DNA of 64,000 nt from Bradyrhizobium sp. SRL28 (GTDB lineage Bacteria; Pseudomonadota; Alphaproteobacteria; Rhizobiales; Xanthobacteraceae), in the NCBI RefSeq assembly GCF_018596315.1, contig NZ_JAHEAG010000006.1:186001-250000 (forward strand). Reading direction: 5' to 3'. Under the pieces are notes generated by a model, which saw only the letters and a program-made list of their open reading frames with translations, ran no database searches and was not told the DNA's origin. Numbering within the stretch: the first letter of the stretch is position 1; every line of letters starts with the position of its first letter. The position numbers and the translations under genes were made by a program. Positions 9,045-17,862 of this stretch are shown piece after piece.

Positions 9045-9745
9045 TGTTGCGCAGGCGTTCGGGCATTACGGCGGCAGCGCTGACGGCGCTGCTGGCGCTT
9101 GCGCCGCCGGTCGCGGCGCAGGATGCCTCGACGCTGAAGAAGGACATGATCGGGCAGTGGGAGCTGGCCACCACCGAGCGCAGCAAGACGTGTGTCGTCA
9201 CGCTGAAGAGCGATACGACGCCGCAGGGGCTGAAGCTCGAGCTTGAGCCCAGCTGTGCCAAGGCGTTGCCGTTCACCAAGGACATCACGGCCTGGAATAT
9301 CAAGGGGCTGGACATCGTGCGGCTGCAGGATGCGGCGGGCCAGCCGGTGATCGACCTCACCGAGGTCGAGAGCGGCATCTTCGAAGGCCTGCGGACCGGT
9401 GAGGGCGTCTACATCCTGCAGAACCTCGCCGCCGCCCGCTCGCTCGCCAAATCGATGGACCAGATGATCGGCGACTGGTCGATGGTTCGCGGCAATGGCC
9501 AGACCATCTGCGGCCTGACGCTGACCAATACCGAGGCGACGGGCGATAATTTCCAGGTGTTTTTGAAGCCGAAATGCGATCCCACAGTCGCAGCTTTCGC
9601 GCCGAACCAGTGGCGGCTCGATCACGGCCGGATGCTGCTGCTGTCGGCCAAGGGCGACACCTGGCAGTTCGAGGCCGATGACAATGCGCAGTGGCGGCGG
9701 GTGCCTGACGCGGCCGATCCCCTGATCATGATCCGGGGGCAATAG
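9044..9745 (+). CDS. Secreted AprI/Inh-like protein with two repeated domains
   Basis: 233 residues. The signal peptide is MLRRRSGITAAALTALLALA to about PVAAQ. Two related beta-rich units follow: about 30-125 (DMIGQWELATTERSKTCVVTL) and about 140-230 (QMIGDWSMVRGNGQTICGLTL). Each has the G-x-W and conserved Cys of the AprI/Inh metalloprotease-inhibitor fold. The single-domain inhibitor is about 110-130 residues, so this is a tandem form. Its TGATG overlap with the dehydrogenase places it in the same operon, an unexpected partner for an uptake system. A true inhibitor role is not shown; it may simply use the same barrel fold. Confidence 0.75.
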   Translation: MLRRRSGITAAALTALLALAPPVAAQDASTLKKDMIGQWELATTERSKTCVVTLKSDTTPQGLKLELEPSCAKALPFTKDITAWNIKGLDIVRLQDAAGQPVIDLTEVESGIFEGLRTGEGVYILQNLAAARSLAKSMDQMIGDWSMVRGNGQTICGLTLTNTEATGDNFQVFLKPKCDPTVAAFAPNQWRLDHGRMLLLSAKGDTWQFEADDNAQWRRVPDAADPLIMIRGQ

Positions 9746-9883
9746 GCCCCCGGGGAACCCGCGCCTTGGGTTCGAAATATTTCCAGAACCCCTGTCGATC
9801 CGGCATCATCCCGTTCGTCGTCTTCCATAGCGAGCCAGTTTGTGGCGATTCCCGCCGCGGCTCGCCTCAACGGGAGTCTTTCG

Positions 9884-10282
9884 ATGCGCTTCATGTATAT
9901 CGTTACCTCGCCGCAGCCCGACCAAGGCCCGACGCCTGCGCTGATGGAGGCGATGGGCAAGCTGGCCGACCGCGAGATCAAGGCCGGCCGCATGCTCGAT
10001 ACCGGCGGCCTGATGCCGATTGCCATGGCCGGCGCACAGGTCAGGATAACGAACAGCAAGCTCGGTGTGATCGATGGGCCCTTTGTCGAGACCAAGGAGC
10101 TGATCGGCGGCTACGCGATCTTCGAACTCCGGGACATGGAAGAGGCTGTCGCCGCCGCGAAGGAGTTCATGCAGTTGCACCTCGAGCACATGCCGGGCTG
10201 GGAAGGCACCTGCGAAGTTCGCGTGCTGGCGACACCGGGCGTGGATGGCGCCTGCGAGGTCGGCATAAGCGCCCACGCATGA
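9884..10282 (+). CDS. YCII/DGPF-domain protein (partner of ECF42 sigma factor)
   Basis: 132 residues from the ATG at 9884, preceded by GGGAG. The YCII-related/DGPF fold is shown by MRFMYIVTS at the start, GRMLDTGGLMPI, DGPFVETKELIGGYAIFEL near residues 65-83, and a C-terminal alpha-beta segment (AAAKEFMQLHLEHMPGW). These small proteins are the constant neighbours of ECF42-type sigma factors, and one lies directly downstream here (31 bp). Its biochemical activity is not established; relatives are dimeric ferredoxin-like proteins. Confidence 0.88.
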   Translation: MRFMYIVTSPQPDQGPTPALMEAMGKLADREIKAGRMLDTGGLMPIAMAGAQVRITNSKLGVIDGPFVETKELIGGYAIFELRDMEEAVAAAKEFMQLHLEHMPGWEGTCEVRVLATPGVDGACEVGISAHA

Positions 10283-10313
10283 TCTGGACGTTCGTCAGGC
10301 GCAGTCGGCGGCG

Positions 10314-11600
10314 ATGACGGCCGCCGACATCAATCGCACCATTCTGGCGGTCTGGCGCATCGAGCAGCCGCGCCTGATCACCGGCCTGTCCCGGATGTTG
10401 CGCGATGTGACGCTGGCGGAAGACCTGACGCAGGAAGCCCTGCTCGCGGCGCTCGAACATTGGCCAACTACCGGCGTGCCGGAACGGCCCGGCGCGTGGC
10501 TGATGGCGTCAGCCAAACGCCGCGCGCTCGACGACCTGCGCCGCCGCCGCATGCTCGCCCTCAAGCACGAAATGCTGATACGCGATCTGGAGCAGGAGCA
10601 GCAGGCGATGCCCGATCCGGACGCCGGCCTGGACGACGATATCGGCGATGAATTGCTGCGGCTGATCTTCACCGCCTGCCATCCGCGCCTGTCACGTGAG
10701 GCGCGCGCTGCTCTCGCACTCCGGATGATCTGCGGCCTGACCACGGAAGAGATCGCGCGCGCCTTCCTGCAGCCGGAGGCGACCATTGCCCAGCGCATCG
10801 TGCGCGCGAAGCGGACGCTGTCGGAATCCGGGCTCGCCTACGAAACGCCGCGTGGCGAGGAACTCTCCGAACGGCTGGCCTCGGTGCTGGAGGTCGTCTA
10901 CCTCATCTTCAACGAAGGCTACACCGCCGCCCGCGGCGACGAGTGGCTGCGGCCGCAGCTTTGCAACGATGCGCTGCGCATGGGCCGGGTGCTGACACTG
11001 GTCGCGCCGCGGGAAGCCGAAGCCCATGGCCTGCTCGCGCTGATGGAACTGAACGCCTCGCGCACCGCGGCGCGCACGGATGCGGCCGGCGATCCGATTC
11101 TCCTGATGGACCAGAACCGCGCGCGATGGGACCGGCTTCAGATCCGCCGCGGGTTATCGGCACTGGCGCGGGCGTACGAACTCGGCGGCGGAGGCGGTTT
11201 CTACGTGCTGCAGGCGGCGATCGTCGCCTGTCACGCCAGAGCTGCCACACCTGGCGAAACGGACTGGCTACGCATCGCAAAGCTCTATGCCGAACTATCG
11301 GGCCTGGTGCGTTCGCCGATTATCGAGCTCAACCGCGCGGTGGCAGTGAGTATGAGCGAGGGGCCGGCGGCGGCGCTCGTGATCGTCGACGGACTGGCGG
11401 GCGAGCCGGCACTGAAGAACTATCACCTCTTGCCAAGCGTTCGCGGAGATCTCCTTTTCAGGCTCGACCGCTTCGCGGAAGCGCGCGCAGCGTTCGAGAT
11501 CGCAGCCACGCTCGCAGCCAACAAGCGCGAACGTGAGTTGTTGAAACGTCGCGCTATCGACGCGGCCGATGCGGCAAATCGATCGTTGATTTCTGAATGA
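10314..11600 (+). CDS. ECF sigma factor, ECF42 type, with C-terminal TPR-like domain
   Basis: 428 residues, twice the length of a plain ECF factor. Region 2 is near residues 15-85 (RDVTLAEDLTQEALLAALEH) and region 4 near 115-170 (ICGLTTEEIARAFLQPEATI, a helix-turn-helix). The remaining 240 residues form the DUF6596/TPR-like extension (VLEVVYLIFNEGYTAARG, LLALMELNASRTAARTD, LLMDQNRARWDRLQIRRGL) that defines ECF42 factors and is thought to take the place of an anti-sigma factor in regulation. No anti-sigma gene is adjacent, as expected for this type. Such factors typically control the neighbouring DGPF gene. Confidence 0.92.
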   Translation: MTAADINRTILAVWRIEQPRLITGLSRMLRDVTLAEDLTQEALLAALEHWPTTGVPERPGAWLMASAKRRALDDLRRRRMLALKHEMLIRDLEQEQQAMPDPDAGLDDDIGDELLRLIFTACHPRLSREARAALALRMICGLTTEEIARAFLQPEATIAQRIVRAKRTLSESGLAYETPRGEELSERLASVLEVVYLIFNEGYTAARGDEWLRPQLCNDALRMGRVLTLVAPREAEAHGLLALMELNASRTAARTDAAGDPILLMDQNRARWDRLQIRRGLSALARAYELGGGGGFYVLQAAIVACHARAATPGETDWLRIAKLYAELSGLVRSPIIELNRAVAVSMSEGPAAALVIVDGLAGEPALKNYHLLPSVRGDLLFRLDRFAEARAAFEIAATLAANKRERELLKRRAIDAADAANRSLISE

Positions 11601-11804
11601 GCGGCGCACCCGGCGCACGTTGGGATTGCTGTTTCCGCTGCAAGAACCCGTGTTTTTTCGATTCGTAGAACTACGGAATCCAAAGCATTCGTTCCGAACA
11701 CTGTGATTAACCATTGGCGATTATCGTCACGCCAACAATTACGCATTCGCCCTCGTGCTGCATTTTTTCAAGCGGCCATTGGCACCATCATTCGAGGACG
11801 CGGC

Positions 11805-12890
11805 ATGTCGGGATTCTTCCCTCGTCGATCAACCTTGCTCGCAACGGCCATTGTTGCGGCCGGTCTTGGTGCGATCGGCTTTGCCAGCATCAGCCTCGGC
11901 GCGGTTATCGTCGGTGAGACCCGCCGCATCGATCTCGGTCAGAAGGCCGCGCCCGGAATGGATGCGATGAAGACGCAGTACAAGCGGCCGGCAACGATCC
12001 CGTTCCCGAAGGAAAATCCCTACACGCCGGAGAAGGCTGCGCTCGGCAAGCAGCTCTATTTCGATACGCGGCTCTCGGTCTCCATGGCGCAGTCCTGCGC
12101 GAGTTGTCATAGCCCGGGCTTCGGCTGGGGCGACGGTCTGGCGGTGGGCGTCGGCCACGGCATGGCAAAACTCGGCCGGCACTCGCCGACCATCGTCAAC
12201 GCTGCATGGGGTGAGATATTCATGTGGGACGGCCGGCTGGCTACCCTCGAAGAGCAGGCGCTCGGTCCGATCCAGGCCCCGGGCGAGATGAACATGCCGC
12301 TCGAGCAGTTGATGTCGCGGCTGACATCCATCGCCGAATACAAGCCGCTGTTCGCTGCGGCGTTTCCGGGCGAAGGGATGAGTGCCAAGACGCTCGCCAA
12401 GGCCATTGCGACCTATGAACGGACTGTGGTCTCCGAGCGTGCGCCGTTCGATGCCTGGATCGAAGGAAATGAAAAGGCGATTTCCGAGGAAGCCAAGCGC
12501 GGCTTCGCCGTCTTCAACGGCAAGGGGCTCTGTTCCGCCTGCCATGAGGGCTGGAACTTCACCAATGACGGCTTCCAGGACATCGGGCTGCCGAGCAAGG
12601 ATATCGGCCGTGGCGAATTCGTGCCGGGCGTGATCAAGATGCAGCACGCTTTCAAGACGCCTGGCTTGCGCGAAATTGAACGCCGAAGCCCCTATATGCA
12701 CGATGGATCGCTCGCCACGCTGGAAGCGGTGGTCGAACATTATGATCACGGCGGAGTCGACCGGCCGAGCCGTTCCGACCTGATGAAGCCGCTCGGCCTC
12801 ACCGCCCAGGAAAAATCCGATCTGGTTACCTTCATGAAAACCCTGACCAGCAACCTCAGTCCGACCGCGGTGCCGGTCCTCCCCCGCTGA
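11805..12890 (+). CDS. Di-heme cytochrome-c peroxidase (CcpA/MauG family)
   Basis: 361 residues from the ATG at 11805 after GAGGACGCGGC. An N-terminal hydrophobic segment (about 8-37) is a signal or membrane anchor. Two c-type heme sites are visible: CASCH at 98-102 and CSACH at 243-247, with downstream Met/His-rich ligand regions. This is the bacterial di-heme cytochrome-c peroxidase family, which reduces periplasmic H2O2 or, in MauG-like members, carries out protein oxidation. A small cupredoxin gene follows by 30 bp and could be its electron donor. Confidence 0.9.
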   Translation: MSGFFPRRSTLLATAIVAAGLGAIGFASISLGAVIVGETRRIDLGQKAAPGMDAMKTQYKRPATIPFPKENPYTPEKAALGKQLYFDTRLSVSMAQSCASCHSPGFGWGDGLAVGVGHGMAKLGRHSPTIVNAAWGEIFMWDGRLATLEEQALGPIQAPGEMNMPLEQLMSRLTSIAEYKPLFAAAFPGEGMSAKTLAKAIATYERTVVSERAPFDAWIEGNEKAISEEAKRGFAVFNGKGLCSACHEGWNFTNDGFQDIGLPSKDIGRGEFVPGVIKMQHAFKTPGLREIERRSPYMHDGSLATLEAVVEHYDHGGVDRPSRSDLMKPLGLTAQEKSDLVTFMKTLTSNLSPTAVPVLPR

Positions 12891-12920
12891 TCTCAGCCTT
12901 AACCGATCCAAGGATATCCC

Positions 12921-13241
12921 ATGCACAAGACCATTCTGTTCGCTCTCGTCATTCTCTCCGGCCTGTCCGCTGGCGCGCTCGCCGCCAACCAGGTGATCCA
13001 TCAGCAGGGCCGGGTATTCTCCTCCGAGAGCGTCACCATCAAGAAGGGTGGCGCGCTGACCTTTGTGAACGACGACAGCATTCCTCACAACGTCATGTCG
13101 GCCACCAAGGGCAGCGAATTCAATCTCGGCTCGCAGGCGCCCGGCATGTCGACGGATGTGACCTTCAAGGAAACGGGCGACGTGCAGGTGATCTGCGCCA
13201 TCCATCCGCGGATGAAGATGATGGTGAAGGTTACGGACTAG
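12921..13241 (+). CDS. Periplasmic cupredoxin (amicyanin/plastocyanin-like)
   Basis: 106 residues with a signal peptide (to about ALAAN). The type-1 copper ligands are visible as H56 (PHNV), C92, H95 and M98 (CAIHPRM). This C-x2-H-x2-M pattern is that of amicyanin and pseudoazurin-like proteins. It most likely carries single electrons in the periplasm. Its place 30 bp after a di-heme peroxidase and 30 bp before a chemoreceptor suggests one transcription unit. Confidence 0.88.
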   Translation: MHKTILFALVILSGLSAGALAANQVIHQQGRVFSSESVTIKKGGALTFVNDDSIPHNVMSATKGSEFNLGSQAPGMSTDVTFKETGDVQVICAIHPRMKMMVKVTD

Positions 13242-13271
13242 TCGCGCCCAAGGCTGCGCCGGAGATTTGTG

Positions 13272-14930
13272 ATGTCGATTCGCTACAAGATTTTCGGCGC
13301 CTTCAGCGTTGTCGTCCTGCTTGCCTGTGGGCTCGCATTTTACGGCATTCGAGGTATCTCCACGGCGGGCGATCAGGTGGTGCGCCTCTATGACGGTCCC
13401 CTGATGGGGATCAATCACGCGCGCTCAGCGCATGCGGGCTTGAACGAGGCGCGTCTCGTCATGCAGCGCAGCCTGACCGACGGGGCCACGCGCGAAGCAG
13501 TCGCCCGGTTTGAAAAGCTGGTTCGCAACATCTCCGAAGATCTCAGCGTGGTCCGGGACAGGGTCCAGAGTGCGAACGTGAAGACCGCCCGGGAGAAGGC
13601 TGAAGCCAGCCTCCGCGGCTGGTCGGACGCTGGACTGAAGATCCTCAAGCCGGTGCCGGGCGGCCTGACCGAGATCCCCACGACCTTCTTGCTGACGCGG
13701 CAGGGCGACGAGGCCGTCGCGGCGCTCGACGATCTCGTGGAACTGGTGGCGGCCTATGGCTTCGACTACCGGACCGAGGCGGAAGCATCGGTCGCGGCAG
13801 CACGCACGGCCATGCTCAGTATCGCCATCGGGACCGCACTCGTCGGAATCATTATCGCAATGGCCTTTGCCTATTCACTCAGCAAGCCGATCTCCGCTGC
13901 GGTGCGGGTTGCAGAACGCGTGGCGGCCGGCAATTTCACCGACGATATTGCAGTCCGGCGGCGTGACGAACTGGGCCGGCTTCTGAAGTCGCTTGCCGTC
14001 ATGCAGGCGAGCCTGAAGGCCCGCGCCGATCAGGATCTCGCGCTGATGTCCTCAAAGGACGTGACCCATGCGCAACAGGTCACCCGGCGGCAGCGCATCG
14101 AGGCCGAGATAGAAGCCTTCCGATCCACCTTCACCGCCGCTCTCGCCAACACCGACCGGATGACGGGCGAATTGAAGAACACTGCGCAAACCCTTTCCTC
14201 AATCGCGCACGCCGCCGGCAAGCAATCCGTCGAAACGGCTTCCACCGCAGGCCAAACCTCGGCCAACGTTCAGACCGTGGCAACCGCTGCAAGCCAGCTC
14301 GGCGCTTCCGTGCAGGCGATCAAGACGCAGGTCAATGACGCTACGACGATCGTGCAGCGCGCCTCCGGCATGGCCGGGACGGCGAACGAAACGATTCGGG
14401 CCCTTGCCAGCTCCGCGCAGCATATCGATGAGGTCGTGGGCTTCATCCGCAATATTGCCGGCCAGACCAATCTGCTGGCGCTCAACGCCACGATCGAAGC
14501 CGCGCGTGCGGGCGAGGCCGGCCGGGGATTTGCCGTGGTCGCGTCGGAAGTGAAAGCGCTCGCCACCCAGACCGCGAAGGCGACCGAAGACATTTCCTCG
14601 CAGATCGCCGAGGTGCAATCGGCGACCAAGCAGGCGGTCGACAATGTCGGCGCGATTGCTTCGATCATGGATGAAATCGATCGCTTCACCGCGGCGATTG
14701 CCGACGCCGTCAGCCAGCAGAACGCCGCGGCGAACGAAATATCGAGGAGTATCGGACACGCCGCCGCCGGAACGGAAAGCGTCGCCCGGAGCATTGCGGG
14801 AACGGCCACCGCGACCGAGAACACCAACCGTTCCGCCGACCTCGTACTGGCGACCGCGCGAGACCTGTCGGATCAAGCCGCCGACCTGCGCGCGTCCGTC
14901 GATCGTTTCCTCTCGAACGTGGCGGCGTGA
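13272..14930 (+). CDS. Methyl-accepting chemotaxis protein
   Basis: 552 residues from the ATG at 13272 with GGAGATTTGTG upstream. TM1 is at about residues 6-27 and TM2 at about 178-200, bracketing a periplasmic helical sensor region of about 150 residues (four-helix-bundle type). HAMP is at about 200-255 ([20 protein letters not shown]) and the signalling domain at about 290-550, with the conserved hairpin tip region [20 protein letters not shown] and [15 protein letters not shown]. No C-terminal CheR/CheB-tethering pentapeptide is seen. Placement right after a peroxidase and cupredoxin suggests a redox-related stimulus, as an inference. Confidence 0.93.
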   Translation: MSIRYKIFGAFSVVVLLACGLAFYGIRGISTAGDQVVRLYDGPLMGINHARSAHAGLNEARLVMQRSLTDGATREAVARFEKLVRNISEDLSVVRDRVQSANVKTAREKAEASLRGWSDAGLKILKPVPGGLTEIPTTFLLTRQGDEAVAALDDLVELVAAYGFDYRTEAEASVAAARTAMLSIAIGTALVGIIIAMAFAYSLSKPISAAVRVAERVAAGNFTDDIAVRRRDELGRLLKSLAVMQASLKARADQDLALMSSKDVTHAQQVTRRQRIEAEIEAFRSTFTAALANTDRMTGELKNTAQTLSSIAHAAGKQSVETASTAGQTSANVQTVATAASQLGASVQAIKTQVNDATTIVQRASGMAGTANETIRALASSAQHIDEVVGFIRNIAGQTNLLALNATIEAARAGEAGRGFAVVASEVKALATQTAKATEDISSQIAEVQSATKQAVDNVGAIASIMDEIDRFTAAIADAVSQQNAAANEISRSIGHAAAGTESVARSIAGTATATENTNRSADLVLATARDLSDQAADLRASVDRFLSNVAA

Positions 14931-14935
14931 CGCCA

Positions 14936-15058
14936 CTCGTGTCCCGGACGCGGCGCGGCATGAAATGACGCGCCGCAGAGCCGGGACCCAAGAGGCTGCA
15001 GGGGTCCCGGCTCTGCGGTGCACCGCCAAAAGGCGCTGCGCCGCGTCCGGGACACGAG
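14936..15058. repeat. Nested palindromic repeat at a convergent junction
   Basis: Outer arms: 21-bp perfect inverted repeat, 14936-14956 against 15038-15058 (core CCCGGACGCGG). Inner arms: 15-bp perfect inverted repeat, 14975-14989 against 15002-15016 (core GAGCCGGGACC). It lies between the chemoreceptor (plus) and the ABM gene (minus) and can fold into a long hairpin in both transcripts. It resembles the interspersed extragenic palindromes of Bradyrhizobium. Confidence 0.8.
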
Positions 15059-15100
15059 TTGAGCCAGGCTCCCTTGCATCGTCGGTCCGGTTCTGTGAGC

Positions 15101-15412
15101 TCAGATGAAGCGGAATTGCTGCCGCTCGCGCCTGGCGAGTCTCGGGATCGCCTGACCGACGATGATGTTCTTGAAATGGTCGGTCTGCTGATGCTCGGCG
15201 AAGGCCGCTTCACCCGCGAATACCTCGTAGAAGAAGAATTCCCGCGGCTTGGCGACGTTCTGGTGGATCTGGAACTCCTTGACGCCCGGCTCGCGCTGCG
15301 CCTGCGGAAGAAAGTCTTTCAGAAGTGCTGCGACCGCGCCTTCCTCTCCGGAGTTGACCTCCCAGAATGCGGTGACGATCAGGTTCTGGTTTGCATAGTC
15401 GGTGGTTGCCAT
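15101..15412 (-). CDS. Antibiotic biosynthesis monooxygenase (ABM)-domain protein, YgiN-like
   Basis: 103 residues, the normal size of a single ABM domain. LIVTAFWEVNSGEEGAVAAL, QREPGVKEFQIHQN, FFFYEVFAGEAAFAEHQQTD and HFKNIIV follow the beta-alpha-beta layout of the dimeric ferredoxin-like ABM fold. Relatives include quinol monooxygenases and heme-degrading proteins; which applies is not visible. A palindrome about 85 bp upstream of its start may be an operator. Confidence 0.85.
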   Translation of the reverse strand: MATTDYANQNLIVTAFWEVNSGEEGAVAALLKDFLPQAQREPGVKEFQIHQNVAKPREFFFYEVFAGEAAFAEHQQTDHFKNIIVGQAIPRLARRERQQFRFI

Positions 15413-15496
15413 GATGCTCTCCTGTGAAGCCGACGCCGGTTCGATTCCGGTCGGCGACTGAAGATCATCATGCCCGCTTCGATGACATGGATGCTT

Positions 15497-15516
15497 CGAT
15501 ACGTGACGAAGTATCG
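15497..15516. promoter_or_regulatory. Candidate operator upstream of the ABM gene
   Basis: Perfect inverted repeat CGATAC-N8-GTATCG (15497-15502, 15511-15516), with the overlapping half-sites GATACG and CGTATC extending it to 15520. It lies 85-104 bp upstream of the ABM start on the minus strand. The size fits a dimeric repressor; no regulator gene is adjacent. Confidence 0.35.
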
Positions 15517-15573
15517 TATCCGTGATGTTCGGAACCTCATCGACAGATGAAGCGTTGGTGAGCCCATTTTGTC

Positions 15574-16092
15574 CTACAGGGCCTTTTCGAAATAATATCG
15601 ACGGATGCCACCTCCCAACGTCTTGTTGCTCGCTTCTTCGGCGACGGCCTCGCTCAGCAACCGATATCCCGCGTGCCGATACAGTTCCAGCGCGGCCGGC
15701 TGCAGTTCAGACGTGCTCAATTCAAGTCTTCGCATGTCAAGCCGACGGCATTCATCTTCCGCAAATTGCAGCATCAACCGGGCGATCCCGCCACGTCGGG
15801 CGGACGGATCGACATACATGCGACGCAGCTCCATGGCGTCAGGTGCTGCGGGTTCAAGGCCGAACATGCCGACGACTTTCTCCTCCCTCAGCGCCACCCA
15901 AAAGCCGCCGCCCCGCTCGCCGTAGTAGGCAGCAACGCGATCCATTTCGTCGGTCAGTGAACGGGCGATGTAAGCTTCAAAGGCATCGCGCATACGCGGC
16001 GGCGATAGCAGGCGGTTGACGATGATGAACAGCTCGCGCACGTGAGATGTGTCTTCCTCCCGGAACGGTCGGATCGTTACTTCGGCGCTCAC
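15574..16092 (-). CDS. GNAT-family N-acetyltransferase
   Basis: 172 residues from the GTG at 16092, which overlaps the stop of the DUF6064 gene as GTGA. The GNAT fold is shown by VTIRPFREEDTSHVRELF at the start, GGGFWVALREEKVVGMFGLE (about 63-82), the acetyl-CoA loop LRRMYVDPSARRGGIARLML (about 91-110), and ALELYRHAGYRLL near the C-terminus. The acceptor is unknown. A longer open frame upstream of 16092 lies inside the neighbouring gene and is rejected as an extension. Confidence 0.88.
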   Translation of the reverse strand: MSAEVTIRPFREEDTSHVRELFIIVNRLLSPPRMRDAFEAYIARSLTDEMDRVAAYYGERGGGFWVALREEKVVGMFGLEPAAPDAMELRRMYVDPSARRGGIARLMLQFAEDECRRLDMRRLELSTSELQPAALELYRHAGYRLLSEAVAEEASNKTLGGGIRRYYFEKAL

Positions 16093-16784
16093 GTTCGGTT
16101 TTCCTTCATGATATCGGCCGTCCGCCGGATGATGGTCCAGATCCAGGCTGCAGCAGCGAGCGCTAGCGCAGCATAAGGGGCCCAGGCTTGCGGCTCTTCC
16201 ATGGTCTGGAGGGTTAGGCCACTCAGGAGGCACCAGAGAACGGGGATCGGCAGCAGCAATGGCAAAAGCCTGCCGCGGGCGAGGAGCAGAACGCCGAGCG
16301 TCGCCATCGCGGTCGGATCCGGCGCGATGCCAAAGACCTCGGACGAGGCCCAGCCGCGTCCCTGGAGCGGCGCAAGCAACGGCTGTCCGGCGAGTGCGAA
16401 GGCAAGGATGAGATATCCTGTCCAACCGGCAAGCCCGCGCCGGTCGAAGGCGAGACCATCGCGCAACGACCCGATGACGAGCAGCAACACGCCTTCAACG
16501 GCGAAAGCCGGCGCGACATAGGCGGCAGCCCAGTTGATGGTCGCATAGCGATTCCACAGGAAGGACCACCCGACGAAGATCCAGGGGATCGCGAGGATGA
16601 GTGCGAGCCAGCGTGCCGAGGGTTTCGGCCGCCGCGCGACGAGCAGGATGATGATGAGGCCGGCGGCGAGCGTCAGGACATGCAGAGGCCAGAGCGCCGC
16701 ATTGTGCAATTCGAACATGCGCCAGTAGACGCGCGGCGAAAACAGCAGGAAATCCTCCGCGCGGTAGGTCCACCACTCCGACAT
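16089..16784 (-). CDS. DUF6064-family integral membrane protein
   Basis: 231 residues from the ATG at 16784, overlapping the reductase stop by one base (TGATG). About six to seven hydrophobic segments (for example LHVLTLAAGLIIILLVA and ALILAIPWIFVGWSFL) follow a short polar N-terminus MSEWWTYRAEDFLLFSPRVY, typical of DUF6064. The function is unknown. It is translationally coupled to an aldo/keto reductase before it and an acetyltransferase after it. Confidence 0.75.
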   Translation of the reverse strand: MSEWWTYRAEDFLLFSPRVYWRMFELHNAALWPLHVLTLAAGLIIILLVARRPKPSARWLALILAIPWIFVGWSFLWNRYATINWAAAYVAPAFAVEGVLLLVIGSLRDGLAFDRRGLAGWTGYLILAFALAGQPLLAPLQGRGWASSEVFGIAPDPTAMATLGVLLLARGRLLPLLLPIPVLWCLLSGLTLQTMEEPQAWAPYAALALAAAAWIWTIIRRTADIMKENRT

Positions 16785-17713
16785 CAAAGCGCCTTCACGT
16801 GGGCCGAGATGCGCTGCCGCATGGCGAGATCAGGCATAGGGCCGGCAGCGGCGGCGAGGTTTTCACGCACGTGGTCGACGCGGGTGGTCGCCGGAATTGC
16901 GACGGTGACGGCCGGGTGAGAGAGGATGAACTTCAGGATAAGTTGCGCCCAGCTCGACACCCCGAGCTCAGCCGCCCATTTGGGCAGCGGTTCGCTCTTG
17001 AGCCGCTGGGTCAGCGCGCCCTGCCGGAATGGGCGGTTCACAATCACGGCGATGCCGCGCTCCGACGCCAGCGGCAGCAGCCGCGCCTCCACTTCGCGAT
17101 CCACGACGTTGTAGGAGATTTGCACGAAGTCGATCGGCTCGTTCCGCATGATCTGTTCGATGAGATCGTGACGGCGGCCTTCGGACGTGGTGATTCCAAC
17201 ATAACGAACTGCACCGGTCGCCTTCATCTGGAACAGCGTCTGCAGATGCGCTTTCCAGGCGAGGAGATTGTGAACCTGAACGAGGTCAAACTTCGGCACA
17301 CCCCAGAAGCGGCGCGATTGCTCGATCTGGGGCGGACCTGCCGCTGCCGAGGACGTCCAGACCTTTTCGGCCGAGAATAGCGCGGAGGGCCGCCCGAGCT
17401 TTTGCAGGCCGTAGCCGATCACCGGCTGCGACGAGCCATACATGGGGGAGGAGTCGATCATGCGGCCGCCCGCCTCGAAGAAGGCGGCCATGACACGCGC
17501 GCATTCGTCCCGGAGCACCGGATCATTGCCGACGTTGAAGGTGATCCAGGTCCCCAGTCCGACGATCGGTATCTCCTCGCGGGTCGAGGGGATGGCGCGG
17601 CGGGCGGGCAGGCCCTCCTGGGCGCGCAGAGAGATTGGCAGGAGTGTCGCGGCGGCCGTCGCCAGGGAGGCCCGCACGAACGTTCGGCGTGTCGTCCGCA
17701 TCCGATGCTCCAT
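16784..17713 (-). CDS. Tat-exported aldo/keto reductase
   Basis: 309 residues from the ATG at 17713 (adjacent ATG at 17716, later one at 17701). The N-terminus TTRRTFVRASLATAAATLLP carries the twin-arginine motif, so export in folded form is likely. The AKR barrel follows: VGLGTWITF, catalytic Asp/Tyr in IDSSPMYGSSQ, Lys in LFSAEKVW and His in DLVQVHNLLAW. It probably reduces a carbonyl with a nicotinamide cofactor, which is unusual in the periplasm; Tat-type AKRs are nonetheless common in this group. It is the first gene of a three-gene coupled operon. Confidence 0.87.
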   Translation of the reverse strand: MEHRMRTTRRTFVRASLATAAATLLPISLRAQEGLPARRAIPSTREEIPIVGLGTWITFNVGNDPVLRDECARVMAAFFEAGGRMIDSSPMYGSSQPVIGYGLQKLGRPSALFSAEKVWTSSAAAGPPQIEQSRRFWGVPKFDLVQVHNLLAWKAHLQTLFQMKATGAVRYVGITTSEGRRHDLIEQIMRNEPIDFVQISYNVVDREVEARLLPLASERGIAVIVNRPFRQGALTQRLKSEPLPKWAAELGVSSWAQLILKFILSHPAVTVAIPATTRVDHVRENLAAAAGPMPDLAMRQRISAHVKAL

Positions 17714-17862
17714 CATCGCGGCGAGGAAACTCCCGCGCAAAAGGCGCAGAGTAACGGAACGCCGCCGCCAGCAAATACAAAATTGCAGATTAAGGCACTG
17801 CACCAAATATATAGTCGCGCACCGTGCTCCATCTACGATGGATCGCTGACGCAGCTGGGTGA

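Noticed and set aside
11829..13418. Long open frame on the minus strand opposite the peroxidase and cupredoxin genes
   Set aside because: It is a by-product of GC-rich third positions; its translation has no family pattern, while the plus strand has clear heme and copper motifs.
15430..15455. CCGGTTCGATTCCGG resembles a tRNA T-arm, suggesting a tRNA 3' end or attachment site
   Set aside because: No matching acceptor 5' strand, anticodon arm or D-arm lies in the preceding 80 bases; the stretch is better read as a small GC-rich hairpin upstream of the ABM gene.
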